Below the pieces are notes generated by a model. The model did no database searches and was not told the origin of the DNA. It saw only the letters and a program-made list of their open reading frames with translations. Source: a virus. From it: a stretch of 31,761 nt of DNA. The position numbers and the translations under genes are program-made. How positions within the stretch are numbered: the first letter of the stretch is position 1; each line of letters starts with the position of its first letter. Below, one piece after another: positions 7,841 to 14,988 of this stretch. The stretch covers positions 1 to 31,761 of the IMG/VR virus record IMGVR_UViG_3300027722_000021; one strand, 5' to 3'.

Positions 7841-10065
7841 GCGACCCAATCCGCGTCTCCAGTTTCTTCGCCCCCTTGGCCGACGAGGACAATTACGCGG
7901 TCACGGACGAGGAGTTCCACCGCGGCGGGTATCAGACGCTTGCCGACCTGGCCGCGCGCGACCGCATCCCCCCGGCCCGGCTCAAGATTGGGCAACACGT
8001 CAGGACAGCGGCGGACGGCAAATTCTGGCGCCTCCAATCGGAGGCCCCCGTGCAATGGATCGAGGTGGACCTCGAGGCCATCCAGGCCAAGGCGGCCGCG
8101 GACCAGGCCGCTCTGCTCGCGCAGGATGCGGAAGCCAGCGCGGCAAATGCGCAGGTCATCGCAGAGAACGCCATCGCCGAGGCCGGCGCCGCCACGCAGG
8201 AAGCCGAGGACGCAAGCGTCGCCGCCGCGGAAGCCAAGGACCTGGCCGAGCAGGCCCTCCAAAGCGCCGCGGGCTGGCCGATCGACGAGTTCCTGGGCAC
8301 CATCACCACTCTCGGCCAGGACCCCGGCACTGCCGCCACTCTCAGTGGCAAATGGTGGCAGATTGGCATCACTGGAACCTTGTCGCACGCCAATGCCGGG
8401 GGCCTGGTCGTCACCATCGGGGACCGGTTGCTCTCGGACGGCACGCCTGCCTGGAAGCTCTACAAGCAATCGCCGGCCTTCATTCCGGACGCATCGATTG
8501 ACGCGCCCAAACTCACCGCGAACACCCAGGCCCGCTATGGCGCCCTCGACAATTTCGAGGGCTGGCAGCGGGTCGTCGTGACGCCGGCGGGTGTCCTCGG
8601 GTACGGCGTCAAGAATGACGGGACCTTCGTTGCCAAGCTGCCCATCACCGTCGCCGTGAGCAACGGGCTGGTCCTCACCCGCAACCCGGACTTCACCTAC
8701 AGCCTCAACCTCGGCGCGACGCAGGGCATCCTGCCCATCGGCGCTGCCAGCGAGATCCGCGAGGACCCGGCCTTGTTCCCCGGCACCCTCTGGTCGGTCC
8801 ATACCCCGGCCGGCAAGTACGGAATCAAACTGACCAGCGACGGCACGGTGGTCATCCCCAAGGCTCAGATCCTTTCTGGCTTGCCGGCGCCCGGTGAATC
8901 GCAGGAACTCATCGACGCCCGAGGGTCCCGCCCCAGCCTCGACCTTCGCTTAAGTGAGTCTCTCGATGACTACGGGCTGCCGGCAACTTCGATTCTTTAC
9001 CGGGACCGGATGCGCGAGACTCGGCAGCGCCTCATGACCATTGAACACGCGCAACCCGCGCGATTCGTTTGGGCATGCGTCGGGGACAGTTGGACGCAAG
9101 CCGGCTTCCGGTACGTGACCCCGAGCGTCAAGAAACTCATGGCCCGCTATGGGTCCGCCGGTCCCGGGTGGGTCGGGTTCGGGATGGCCAGCGGCACGCC
9201 CAACAATTCCGCGGACGAAGCGCACGCAACCGTCACGGCGCGGACGGGACTCTTCGGGACCAACGCCACCGCGAACTACATCAATCAAACCTCGCCGGAT
9301 TGCGCGGGCGTTGTCAGCGACCAGGCCGGGGACCAGGTCACGGTCAGTTACCACGCCCTCCATGGGAACGCCTCGGTTGCGACCATTCACTACCGCCAAA
9401 CGCCCGGGGGCGGAATCTTCCAATTCCGGTTCAACGGCGGCGCGTGGACCCCTCAAAGCACGTCCGGCACCGAGGGACCTGCGCGCCTTCAAATTACCGG
9501 CGAACCCGTTGGCGATTGGACGATGGATATTGCCGTGGTCAGCGGGGCCGTGAGCCTTTACGGGCTCGACATTCGGACCGGCAGCCAAGGGGTCATCGTC
9601 CACAAGTTGGGCAACTCCGGAGCCCGGGCGTCCCGGTTTCTCGCCATCGACGCTAACTCCTGGCAGTTGGAACTCTCCGCGCTCAACCCGAACCTTGTTT
9701 CAATCTGCCTCGGGACAAACGACCAGGCCGGGCAAATCGGGGCCGCGGCTTGGCGCGCGGATCTGGGGGCACTCATGGGGCGCGTGCGCGCCGCAGTCCC
9801 CGCGGCGGATCTGCTCGTGGTGATGCCGTGTGAGAACGGGCTCGGGCTCTCGCCCGTGATGCGCGATTATACCTTGGTTTCGCGCGAGCTCGCCGCGACC
9901 GGCGACGCGGCTTTCCTCGACTTGCAATCTTCCTTCGGGCGTCAGTTCACCGACTACGGGCCGGGAAGCAATCGTCCTTGGTTCGCCTCGGATAACGTCC
10001 ATCCCAACGCGGCGGGCGGGTACGCCATCACGGCCGCCGTCAACCAACTCTTCGACTTCGACTAG
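7837..10065 (+). CDS. Tail fibre/spike with C-terminal SGNH (GDSL) hydrolase
   Basis: 742 residues. The N-terminal ~75 residues look like a fibre attachment domain. An alanine-rich coiled coil follows (about residues 76-150, AAAD/AEASAANAQ), then repeated beta-rich segments. The last ~330 residues are an SGNH hydrolase: block I CVGDSWT with nucleophile near S417, block III ICLGTNDQ near 628, and block V DNVHPNAAG with Asp/His near 719-722. Such domains remove acetyl or other esters from surface polysaccharides, so this protein probably trims host glycans during adsorption. It lies between head and tail genes, an unusual position for a fibre. The fold assignment is firm; the substrate is unknown. 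Confidence 0.85.
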   Translation: MSDPIRVSSFFAPLADEDNYAVTDEEFHRGGYQTLADLAARDRIPPARLKIGQHVRTAADGKFWRLQSEAPVQWIEVDLEAIQAKAAADQAALLAQDAEASAANAQVIAENAIAEAGAATQEAEDASVAAAEAKDLAEQALQSAAGWPIDEFLGTITTLGQDPGTAATLSGKWWQIGITGTLSHANAGGLVVTIGDRLLSDGTPAWKLYKQSPAFIPDASIDAPKLTANTQARYGALDNFEGWQRVVVTPAGVLGYGVKNDGTFVAKLPITVAVSNGLVLTRNPDFTYSLNLGATQGILPIGAASEIREDPALFPGTLWSVHTPAGKYGIKLTSDGTVVIPKAQILSGLPAPGESQELIDARGSRPSLDLRLSESLDDYGLPATSILYRDRMRETRQRLMTIEHAQPARFVWACVGDSWTQAGFRYVTPSVKKLMARYGSAGPGWVGFGMASGTPNNSADEAHATVTARTGLFGTNATANYINQTSPDCAGVVSDQAGDQVTVSYHALHGNASVATIHYRQTPGGGIFQFRFNGGAWTPQSTSGTEGPARLQITGEPVGDWTMDIAVVSGAVSLYGLDIRTGSQGVIVHKLGNSGARASRFLAIDANSWQLELSALNPNLVSICLGTNDQAGQIGAAAWRADLGALMGRVRAAVPAADLLVVMPCENGLGLSPVMRDYTLVSRELAATGDAAFLDLQSSFGRQFTDYGPGSNRPWFASDNVHPNAAGGYAITAAVNQLFDFD

Positions 10066-10073
10066 GAATCCCT

Positions 10074-10949
10074 ATGGCCACGCTTTCAATCAGGCTCCCG
10101 GGCGAGTTCACCGATCCGTCGATGCCGATTCTTACGCGGGACCCGCTCCTGGACGGGGACAACGGCGGGGTCCAGTGCCTCTATGACCTAGCCAGTCTCT
10201 ACTCGTGGCCTTCGCAGGGGGCTCCCACCACCGGCCAGGTCGTCTATGACCTCACCACCAAGAACCGGAACGCCACCTGGAACGTGGACCCCTCGTCAAT
10301 CGCCCCCCAGTGGAAGGCGGCCGTCAAAGGCATGCGTTTCGACGGTTGCACGCGCGGCGCCATCGATTCAGGGACAGGCATTCGGATTCCGCCCGCCGTG
10401 ATGGCGGCCATCTGGAACGGAGGCTCGGTCCGGCAGGCCATGCTTGTTGCCTACCTCGAGCTCCCGACGAACGCGGACTACTATCAGAATGCGGGAATCC
10501 GAGCGTTCAGCGACGTCGATGAAGCCTACACGACGGCGGGCAAGAGTTGGATGATCCTGGGGCAGACCTATCCTGCGGTTCGACGGCTGGCCTCTCGGCG
10601 CGTCTATGGAGTCAACCTGATCAACGCGATCGAGGCCGACGTCACCGGGCACGTCGGGCTTCTCTGCCAGGTGGCGAGTTGGTGGAACGGGACGCAACTC
10701 CACCTTCGACTCAAGAGCACTGCCGGGACGACGACCGCGACTCCCGTCGCCGCAGCGCAGCCTGCGACGGTCGACTTCTCCGGGGAGCACTACGACTTCG
10801 GAATGGTCGGCGCGTTCCCATGCACAGCCACCGACCGCAACTGGGGCGTTTGCCGCGTCTTTATCGAGGACACCCAGACCTCCAACCGGATTATCACCAC
10901 CGTCCTCGATGAGGACTGGACCCGGTTCGCCGCATCCCGAGGGATCTGA
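10074..10949 (+). CDS. Probable tail fibre or receptor-binding protein
   Basis: 291 residues, with an AGGAA ribosome site 7 bases before the ATG. The first ~100 residues contain the pattern LYDLASLYSWPSQGAPTTG...VYDLTTKNRNATW...MRFDGCTRGAI, which resembles the start of LamG/concanavalin-like phage domains ('drawn interval' opening). The middle and end are beta-rich with many Trp and Tyr (SWWNGTQLHLRLKSTAG). There is no catalytic motif. Next to the SGNH fibre it probably completes the adsorption apparatus. The assignment rests on composition and context. Confidence 0.6.
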   Translation: MATLSIRLPGEFTDPSMPILTRDPLLDGDNGGVQCLYDLASLYSWPSQGAPTTGQVVYDLTTKNRNATWNVDPSSIAPQWKAAVKGMRFDGCTRGAIDSGTGIRIPPAVMAAIWNGGSVRQAMLVAYLELPTNADYYQNAGIRAFSDVDEAYTTAGKSWMILGQTYPAVRRLASRRVYGVNLINAIEADVTGHVGLLCQVASWWNGTQLHLRLKSTAGTTTATPVAAAQPATVDFSGEHYDFGMVGAFPCTATDRNWGVCRVFIEDTQTSNRIITTVLDEDWTRFAASRGI

Positions 10950-10952
10950 CTG

Positions 10953-11762
10953 ATGATCCACGTCGAATTCGACAACCGGAGGTGGCAGCAGACGCTTGAG
11001 AAGCTCGCTGCGACCACGCGCAAGACCACGCAGGAAGTGCTGAAGCAAACAGCGCGCCTGGTCGTCGAGGACGCCATCGCCATGACGCCGCCGATCCCGG
11101 GGCGGCGTGGATTCGGGAAGGGAAACGCCAATGTCGGCGAACGGACGATCGTAGGAAGGAACGCGGTTCGACGGGACATCGAGAAAACCATGTGGCCGGT
11201 TGGTCAGCTGACGATTCTTTCCAAGAAGGGAAAGGAAACGAAGGCGTCAGCTTCCCTGAGAAGGTATCTCAACAAGGGGGATGCCGGGAAACTCACGGAG
11301 CTTTTAAGAACGCTCGGGTTTCACCGGTTCAAGGACGTTGCCGTTAGCGCGCAGCGCCACATGCACGAAGACCAGCGATTCAACGGACGCGTACACTCGA
11401 ACTTCTCCGAACCCAATCTCATCATCAGTGGCGCCTCGATCCGCAAGTATGTCGCGGAAAGGCAGAAGATGGTCTGGAAGGGCGTGAGTGGCTGGAACAA
11501 GGCGGCCTTCCGACTCAAGGCCAGGCCCCGTTACTGGCCCGCCGCCGCGCGCAAACTCTACCAGCCCGGCCACTACGCCGAGAGCGCCAAGGGTTCAAAC
11601 GATGTCTGGTACGAGTTCGCGAATAAAAGCCGGTACATGCAAAGCAAGGGCCGGGAGATGAACATCATGCGGTCGGCCTTCCAGGGCGTGCAGAACCGGC
11701 TCATCAAGGATCTCGAGGTCAAACTCCAGATGGCTCACGCGAAGGCCGCGTACCCGCCATGA
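10953..11762 (+). CDS. Tail completion protein candidate (gp10-like)
   Basis: 269 residues; a GAGGGA ribosome site precedes the ATG. The N-terminus (HVEFDNRRWQQTLEKLAATTRKTTQEVLKQTARLVVEDAIAMTPP) is the usual opening of HK97 gp10/minor tail completion proteins: a helix of spaced hydrophobics, then A..M/L.PP. The protein is longer than classic gp10 (~110-150) because of a basic middle section (~65-220). It is strongly basic throughout. It would join the tail tube to the head-tail connector. It overlaps the next gene by ATGA. Confidence 0.65.
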   Translation: MIHVEFDNRRWQQTLEKLAATTRKTTQEVLKQTARLVVEDAIAMTPPIPGRRGFGKGNANVGERTIVGRNAVRRDIEKTMWPVGQLTILSKKGKETKASASLRRYLNKGDAGKLTELLRTLGFHRFKDVAVSAQRHMHEDQRFNGRVHSNFSEPNLIISGASIRKYVAERQKMVWKGVSGWNKAAFRLKARPRYWPAAARKLYQPGHYAESAKGSNDVWYEFANKSRYMQSKGREMNIMRSAFQGVQNRLIKDLEVKLQMAHAKAAYPP

Positions 11763-12271
11763 TCGGACTCGATGTCGAACGGGCTTTGGCGACCTGGATC
11801 CAGTTCATCGGCGATCCGGCAACGGGCGAGATTTCCTACCGGCACGGGGACGATCGGCAGATTGTCGAAGTAAGGATGGGCGTCGACGATCGGGAGCGGC
11901 CGATCCCCTGCATCATCTGCCAGTCGGTCGATGAATCCTGGGAGCAGGATTACCCGGCGGCGAACTTCCGCGGCCTGGCCGCCGTCGCCTTCCTTTACGC
12001 AGCCGACCCGGAGGAACAAGTCAGTGGCCCGGCGGATGAGGCCCTGCGCCTCGCGCGCGTCATCAATGGGGCCCTGCACCGGATCGATCTCCTTAAAGCC
12101 TTGACCGACGCATCTGGCGGCGCCCTCCACTTTTCCGGGTTCACGGGCGGCATCCAGCACACGGCCGGGATGGAACAACGCCACTGGTTGCACGTCTGGG
12201 CGCTGCCTCTCTATGTCTGCAGTCTGACTCTCAACCCCTCACAGGATCCCGAACCATGTCCTTTGAAATAG
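11759..12271 (+). CDS. Tail terminator-like protein
   Basis: 170 residues. The opening (MIGLDVERALATWIQFIGDPATG), then VEVRMGVDDRERPIPCIICQ, and a C-terminal strand set with HVWALPLYVC resemble the alpha/beta layout of tail terminators (gpU-like), which cap the tail tube. The position between tail completion and tube candidates agrees. It overlaps the tube gene by 16 bases. There are no motifs that prove it. Confidence 0.5.
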   Translation: MIGLDVERALATWIQFIGDPATGEISYRHGDDRQIVEVRMGVDDRERPIPCIICQSVDESWEQDYPAANFRGLAAVAFLYAADPEEQVSGPADEALRLARVINGALHRIDLLKALTDASGGALHFSGFTGGIQHTAGMEQRHWLHVWALPLYVCSLTLNPSQDPEPCPLK

Positions 12272-12681
12272 ACCATGCCCCCGGCCAACTCCCGGTCTAT
12301 GGCGTCGATCTCATCATCAAGACCTCGGCTAGCGCGGTCCTCGGCGTCATCGTCCAGGACATCTCAAATATCGAATACACGGGCGAGCGCGTCACGGCCA
12401 AGGACGGCCAAGGCAAGGACGTTGCGAGGATCTATTACAACCGTGACTACAAGAGCTTCACCCTGAATTGCTGGCCGGTGGGCACCGATGAAACCGAGGC
12501 GATCGGGGTCGACACGCTATTCAAGCACGGGACCATCATCGAGGTTTCGGCGTCGGCGACATACCCCGCGCTCATCGGTTTCTGGCGGGTGACCCAGGCC
12601 CAGACCACCGGCAGCAACACCGACAAGAAGATGGTGTCGCTCTCACTCGAGGAGAGCATCAAGAAGTCCTGGACTCCGTGA
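12256..12681 (+). CDS. Tail tube protein candidate
   Basis: 141 residues. Alternating strands run through it (GVDLIIKTSASAVLGVIVQDI; IEYTGERVTAKDGQGKDVARIYYN; TIIEVSASATYPALIGFWRV), matching the compact beta-barrel plus loop layout of tail tube subunits. It sits directly before the chaperone and tape-measure candidates, as in siphophages. Sequence similarity to named families is not evident to me; the role is inferred from size, strand pattern and gene order. Confidence 0.6.
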   Translation: MSFEIDHAPGQLPVYGVDLIIKTSASAVLGVIVQDISNIEYTGERVTAKDGQGKDVARIYYNRDYKSFTLNCWPVGTDETEAIGVDTLFKHGTIIEVSASATYPALIGFWRVTQAQTTGSNTDKKMVSLSLEESIKKSWTP

Positions 12682-13238
12682 CTTTCGCGGACCTCTACGC
12701 GCGGACGCTTTGGCGGCAGCCCTTCCGGGTATGCGGCGAGGTCCTGATGCCGCTTACGATCGGGCACGCAAGGGTCCTGGACGCGTTCGGTTTCTGGGAT
12801 CCGGCGACCTGGATTGAACTGATGACCAGCGTCTGGATCTGCGGCCGGCCGTGCCGGGAATTCCGGATGCCCACCGGGTGGTGGGAGGCCTTCAAATGGC
12901 GCGTGCGCCTCCTGCGCCTCTCCAGCGAATTCTTTCCCCTCCATCGGGCGGCCTGGCGCCAGTACATCGACGTCCACTTGTCCGTGCCCGTCGTGACCTG
13001 GCAGGGCAATGGAAAGATGCCGGGCACGCCGGCCTTCCACGGGCTCCGGCTGTCTCTCATCCGGCTCGGCTACGCCCCGGAAACGGTGGATGACGTGCCG
13101 GTTGACCAGGCTTTTCTCGACCATTATGGGGCGATGGAATCGGAGGGGCGGCTCGAGATAGCTTCCTATTCGCAGGAGGAACTGGACGCGCGATTCCAAG
13201 AGGCAAGACACTATGTTCAATCTCTGGGGAAAAATTAG
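12678..13238 (+). CDS. Hypothetical tail-module protein (tail assembly chaperone position)
   Basis: 186 residues from a GTG that overlaps the previous stop (GTGA). It is helical and tryptophan-rich, with no recognisable motif (for example WRQPFRVCGEVLMPLTIGHARVL and RLRLLRLSSEFFPLHRAAW). It lies between the tube and tape-measure candidates, where tail assembly chaperones are normally encoded, and overlaps the next gene by 26 bases. I looked for a slippery heptamer making a -1 frameshift product and did not find a convincing one. Confidence 0.6.
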   Translation: MTFADLYARTLWRQPFRVCGEVLMPLTIGHARVLDAFGFWDPATWIELMTSVWICGRPCREFRMPTGWWEAFKWRVRLLRLSSEFFPLHRAAWRQYIDVHLSVPVVTWQGNGKMPGTPAFHGLRLSLIRLGYAPETVDDVPVDQAFLDHYGAMESEGRLEIASYSQEELDARFQEARHYVQSLGKN

Positions 13239-13974
13239 GCTGGATGGCGGCGAGGCCAAGAAGGACGCCGAGAAGGCCGGCAAGGGGATTGGCCAATCGA
13301 TTGGGAGCACGGTCCAGGCTCAGTTCAAGGGAACTCTGTTGAGGTTTCTGGGCGCCGGCGCGGTTATCGGTGTCGTCAAAAACATCATGCAGCAGGCTGT
13401 CCAGATTCAGCGTGACGCCTTGAAGGAAGGCATCAGCGTGGAAGCCTTCCAGGAATTGTCGAAGGGCGCGGAGCGCCTCGGGATCTCGGTCGCCGAACTG
13501 CGGAAGGCGGCGCCTGATATTCCATCTTTCGGGCGATTCATGGAACTCATCCAGAGCCGGGGCGGCATCATGGATCAGAAGACGATCGATGCCTTCAACC
13601 GGCTGAGCGACTCACTGGTCACCTTCACGGCCGCGGTCGCGCCCTACATTGCCCGTGTTCTCGAGGACGCCACCAACATCCTTGGCGGGGCGCCTGGTGC
13701 CTATTCCGGATTCGGAACGGCCGCTCGGGGGGCCTTGTCGGGAAATCCCATGATGATGCAGGCCGGCTACGATACCTGGCTCAAGGGCGTCGATCGCATC
13801 GTTCATGGCGACCGGTTCAAGACGCCGCAGGGCGGGGGGTCATCGAGTGAGCTCGTCAACGTCACCCGTGATGTTCAGAACGCGATCAACAAGCAGGGGG
13901 AGAATCAGACCCGGGAGTTGAAGGGAGTCCGCGAGGCTCTGAGTCCGTCATCTGGCGCGTCGGGATTCTGGTGA
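13213..13974 (+). CDS. Short tape-measure-like protein
   Basis: 253 residues. The N-terminal half has the hallmarks of tape-measure proteins: an amphipathic coiled helix (GGEAKKDAEKAGKGIGQSIG), then a hydrophobic stretch at about 46-60 (RFLGAGAVIGVVKNIM), then GISVEAFQELSKGAERLGISVAEL, typical of tape-measure Leu/Gly helical blocks. The C-terminus is Gly/Ser-rich. If it sets tail length, 253 residues at about 0.15 nm each would give a tail of only ~35-40 nm. It could instead be a fragment of a split tape measure, or a minor tail protein, with the real ruler elsewhere. Confidence 0.6.
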   Translation: MFNLWGKIRLDGGEAKKDAEKAGKGIGQSIGSTVQAQFKGTLLRFLGAGAVIGVVKNIMQQAVQIQRDALKEGISVEAFQELSKGAERLGISVAELRKAAPDIPSFGRFMELIQSRGGIMDQKTIDAFNRLSDSLVTFTAAVAPYIARVLEDATNILGGAPGAYSGFGTAARGALSGNPMMMQAGYDTWLKGVDRIVHGDRFKTPQGGGSSSELVNVTRDVQNAINKQGENQTRELKGVREALSPSSGASGFW

Positions 13975-13978
13975 TTCC

Positions 13979-14788
13979 ATGAGCACGGAGATCGAGATCG
14001 ATGGCGACCTCAGCGCGGCGATTCAGTTGCCCGACGAACTGACCGGCGCCCTCTTCGGCCCGGATATTTCCCGCGCCTATATCGGGACGCGGGAGGCCCT
14101 GGAGGCCAAGGGCGTCGAGTTGAAGCTCGACCAGCGCGGCGTCAGCTACAATCTCAGCAGGCAGGGTGAGTCGCCCATGTGGAGCCTGGTCCTGCAACTG
14201 ACTCAAGGCCTCGAATCCGACGATCCAAGCGACCCGGGGTGGGAGGCCAATCTTGAGTTGCCGATCGAGATCATCTGGCGAATGACCGATGAGCGGACCG
14301 AGATCGACTACCGCAAGGTCGGCCGGTTCGAGAAGATGATGAACAATGACCTGTCGTCGGAGGAACGGCGGGACTTCAACAAGCTCCTTGAGGAGTTACT
14401 GGCCGGGACGGCGACCACGTACCCCTCGTGGATCGCGGACAAGCCACCGGCCGTTTCCGATCTCATTTATCGAATTGCCTGGAGGTTTGAGCGCGGGAAG
14501 AACACGACCTTCATGGCGCTGCCTGTCCTCGCTCGCGACGCGAGTTTCCGGAAAGGCGCGAACTACCGATCGAAGATCAATGACCTCAATCGCCTTTATA
14601 CCAGCGCGGTCCTGAAAACCACCTACCCGGAAATCCCCCAGCAGATCAAAGACCGGATGCCGAATAACGGCGAATGGAAGGTGAGCCGGAACGAGTGGGA
14701 TTTCGAATCTGGCGGCCAGGGCCGGGAAAGCCTCCTGTTTGTCTGGTCGGAATGGAACGATCCGGAGGACACCGTCGATTTCACTTAG
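13979..14788 (+). CDS. Hypothetical tail-tip protein
   Basis: 269 residues, four bases after the tape-measure candidate. Residues 1-95 are acidic and strand-rich (STEIEIDGDLSAAIQLPDEL ... GVELKLDQRGVSYNLSRQGE), suggesting a jelly-roll or Dit-like domain. The rest is mixed, with WIADKPPAVSDLIYRIAWRFERG. It occupies the position of the distal tail or baseplate protein in siphophages. I do not recognise a named family. Confidence 0.55.
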   Translation: MSTEIEIDGDLSAAIQLPDELTGALFGPDISRAYIGTREALEAKGVELKLDQRGVSYNLSRQGESPMWSLVLQLTQGLESDDPSDPGWEANLELPIEIIWRMTDERTEIDYRKVGRFEKMMNNDLSSEERRDFNKLLEELLAGTATTYPSWIADKPPAVSDLIYRIAWRFERGKNTTFMALPVLARDASFRKGANYRSKINDLNRLYTSAVLKTTYPEIPQQIKDRMPNNGEWKVSRNEWDFESGGQGRESLLFVWSEWNDPEDTVDFT

Positions 14789-14794
14789 GACGTC

Positions 14795-14980
14795 ATGGCC
14801 CTCTCAACCGGCGGCAAAAGTTGGATTTCGCGTGGTATCGGGAAGCTCAAGACCAAGGTGCGCGAGCAACGCCTCAACCGCAGCGCCGGCCTCGCCATCC
14901 GTACCGGGCCGCAGGGAACAACGATTGTCGTCAAGAAGGCCAAGGGCGCAGGCGGCGGCGGCGGCGCCGTCTGGCTCTAA
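14795..14980 (+). CDS. Small basic protein with glycine-rich end
   Basis: 61 residues, strongly basic N-terminal two-thirds (SRGIGKLKTKVREQRLNRSAG), followed by a strand (TTIVVKKAKG) and a GGGGGAVWL end. It lies six bases after the previous gene and nine before the next, within the tail module. Function unknown; it may be a small tail-tip assembly factor. The G-run at its 3' end is DNA-level low complexity (GGC repeats). Confidence 0.55.
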   Translation: MALSTGGKSWISRGIGKLKTKVREQRLNRSAGLAIRTGPQGTTIVVKKAKGAGGGGGAVWL

Positions 14981-14988
14981 GGGATCCC

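Noticed and set aside
12678-13238. Programmed -1 frameshift in the tail assembly chaperone position
   Set aside because: No convincing slippery heptamer found near the 3' end and the following frame has its own start.
14941-14980. GGC repeat as another pentamer module
   Set aside because: It is a simple GGC triplet run coding a poly-glycine tail, period 3, without hairpin boundary.
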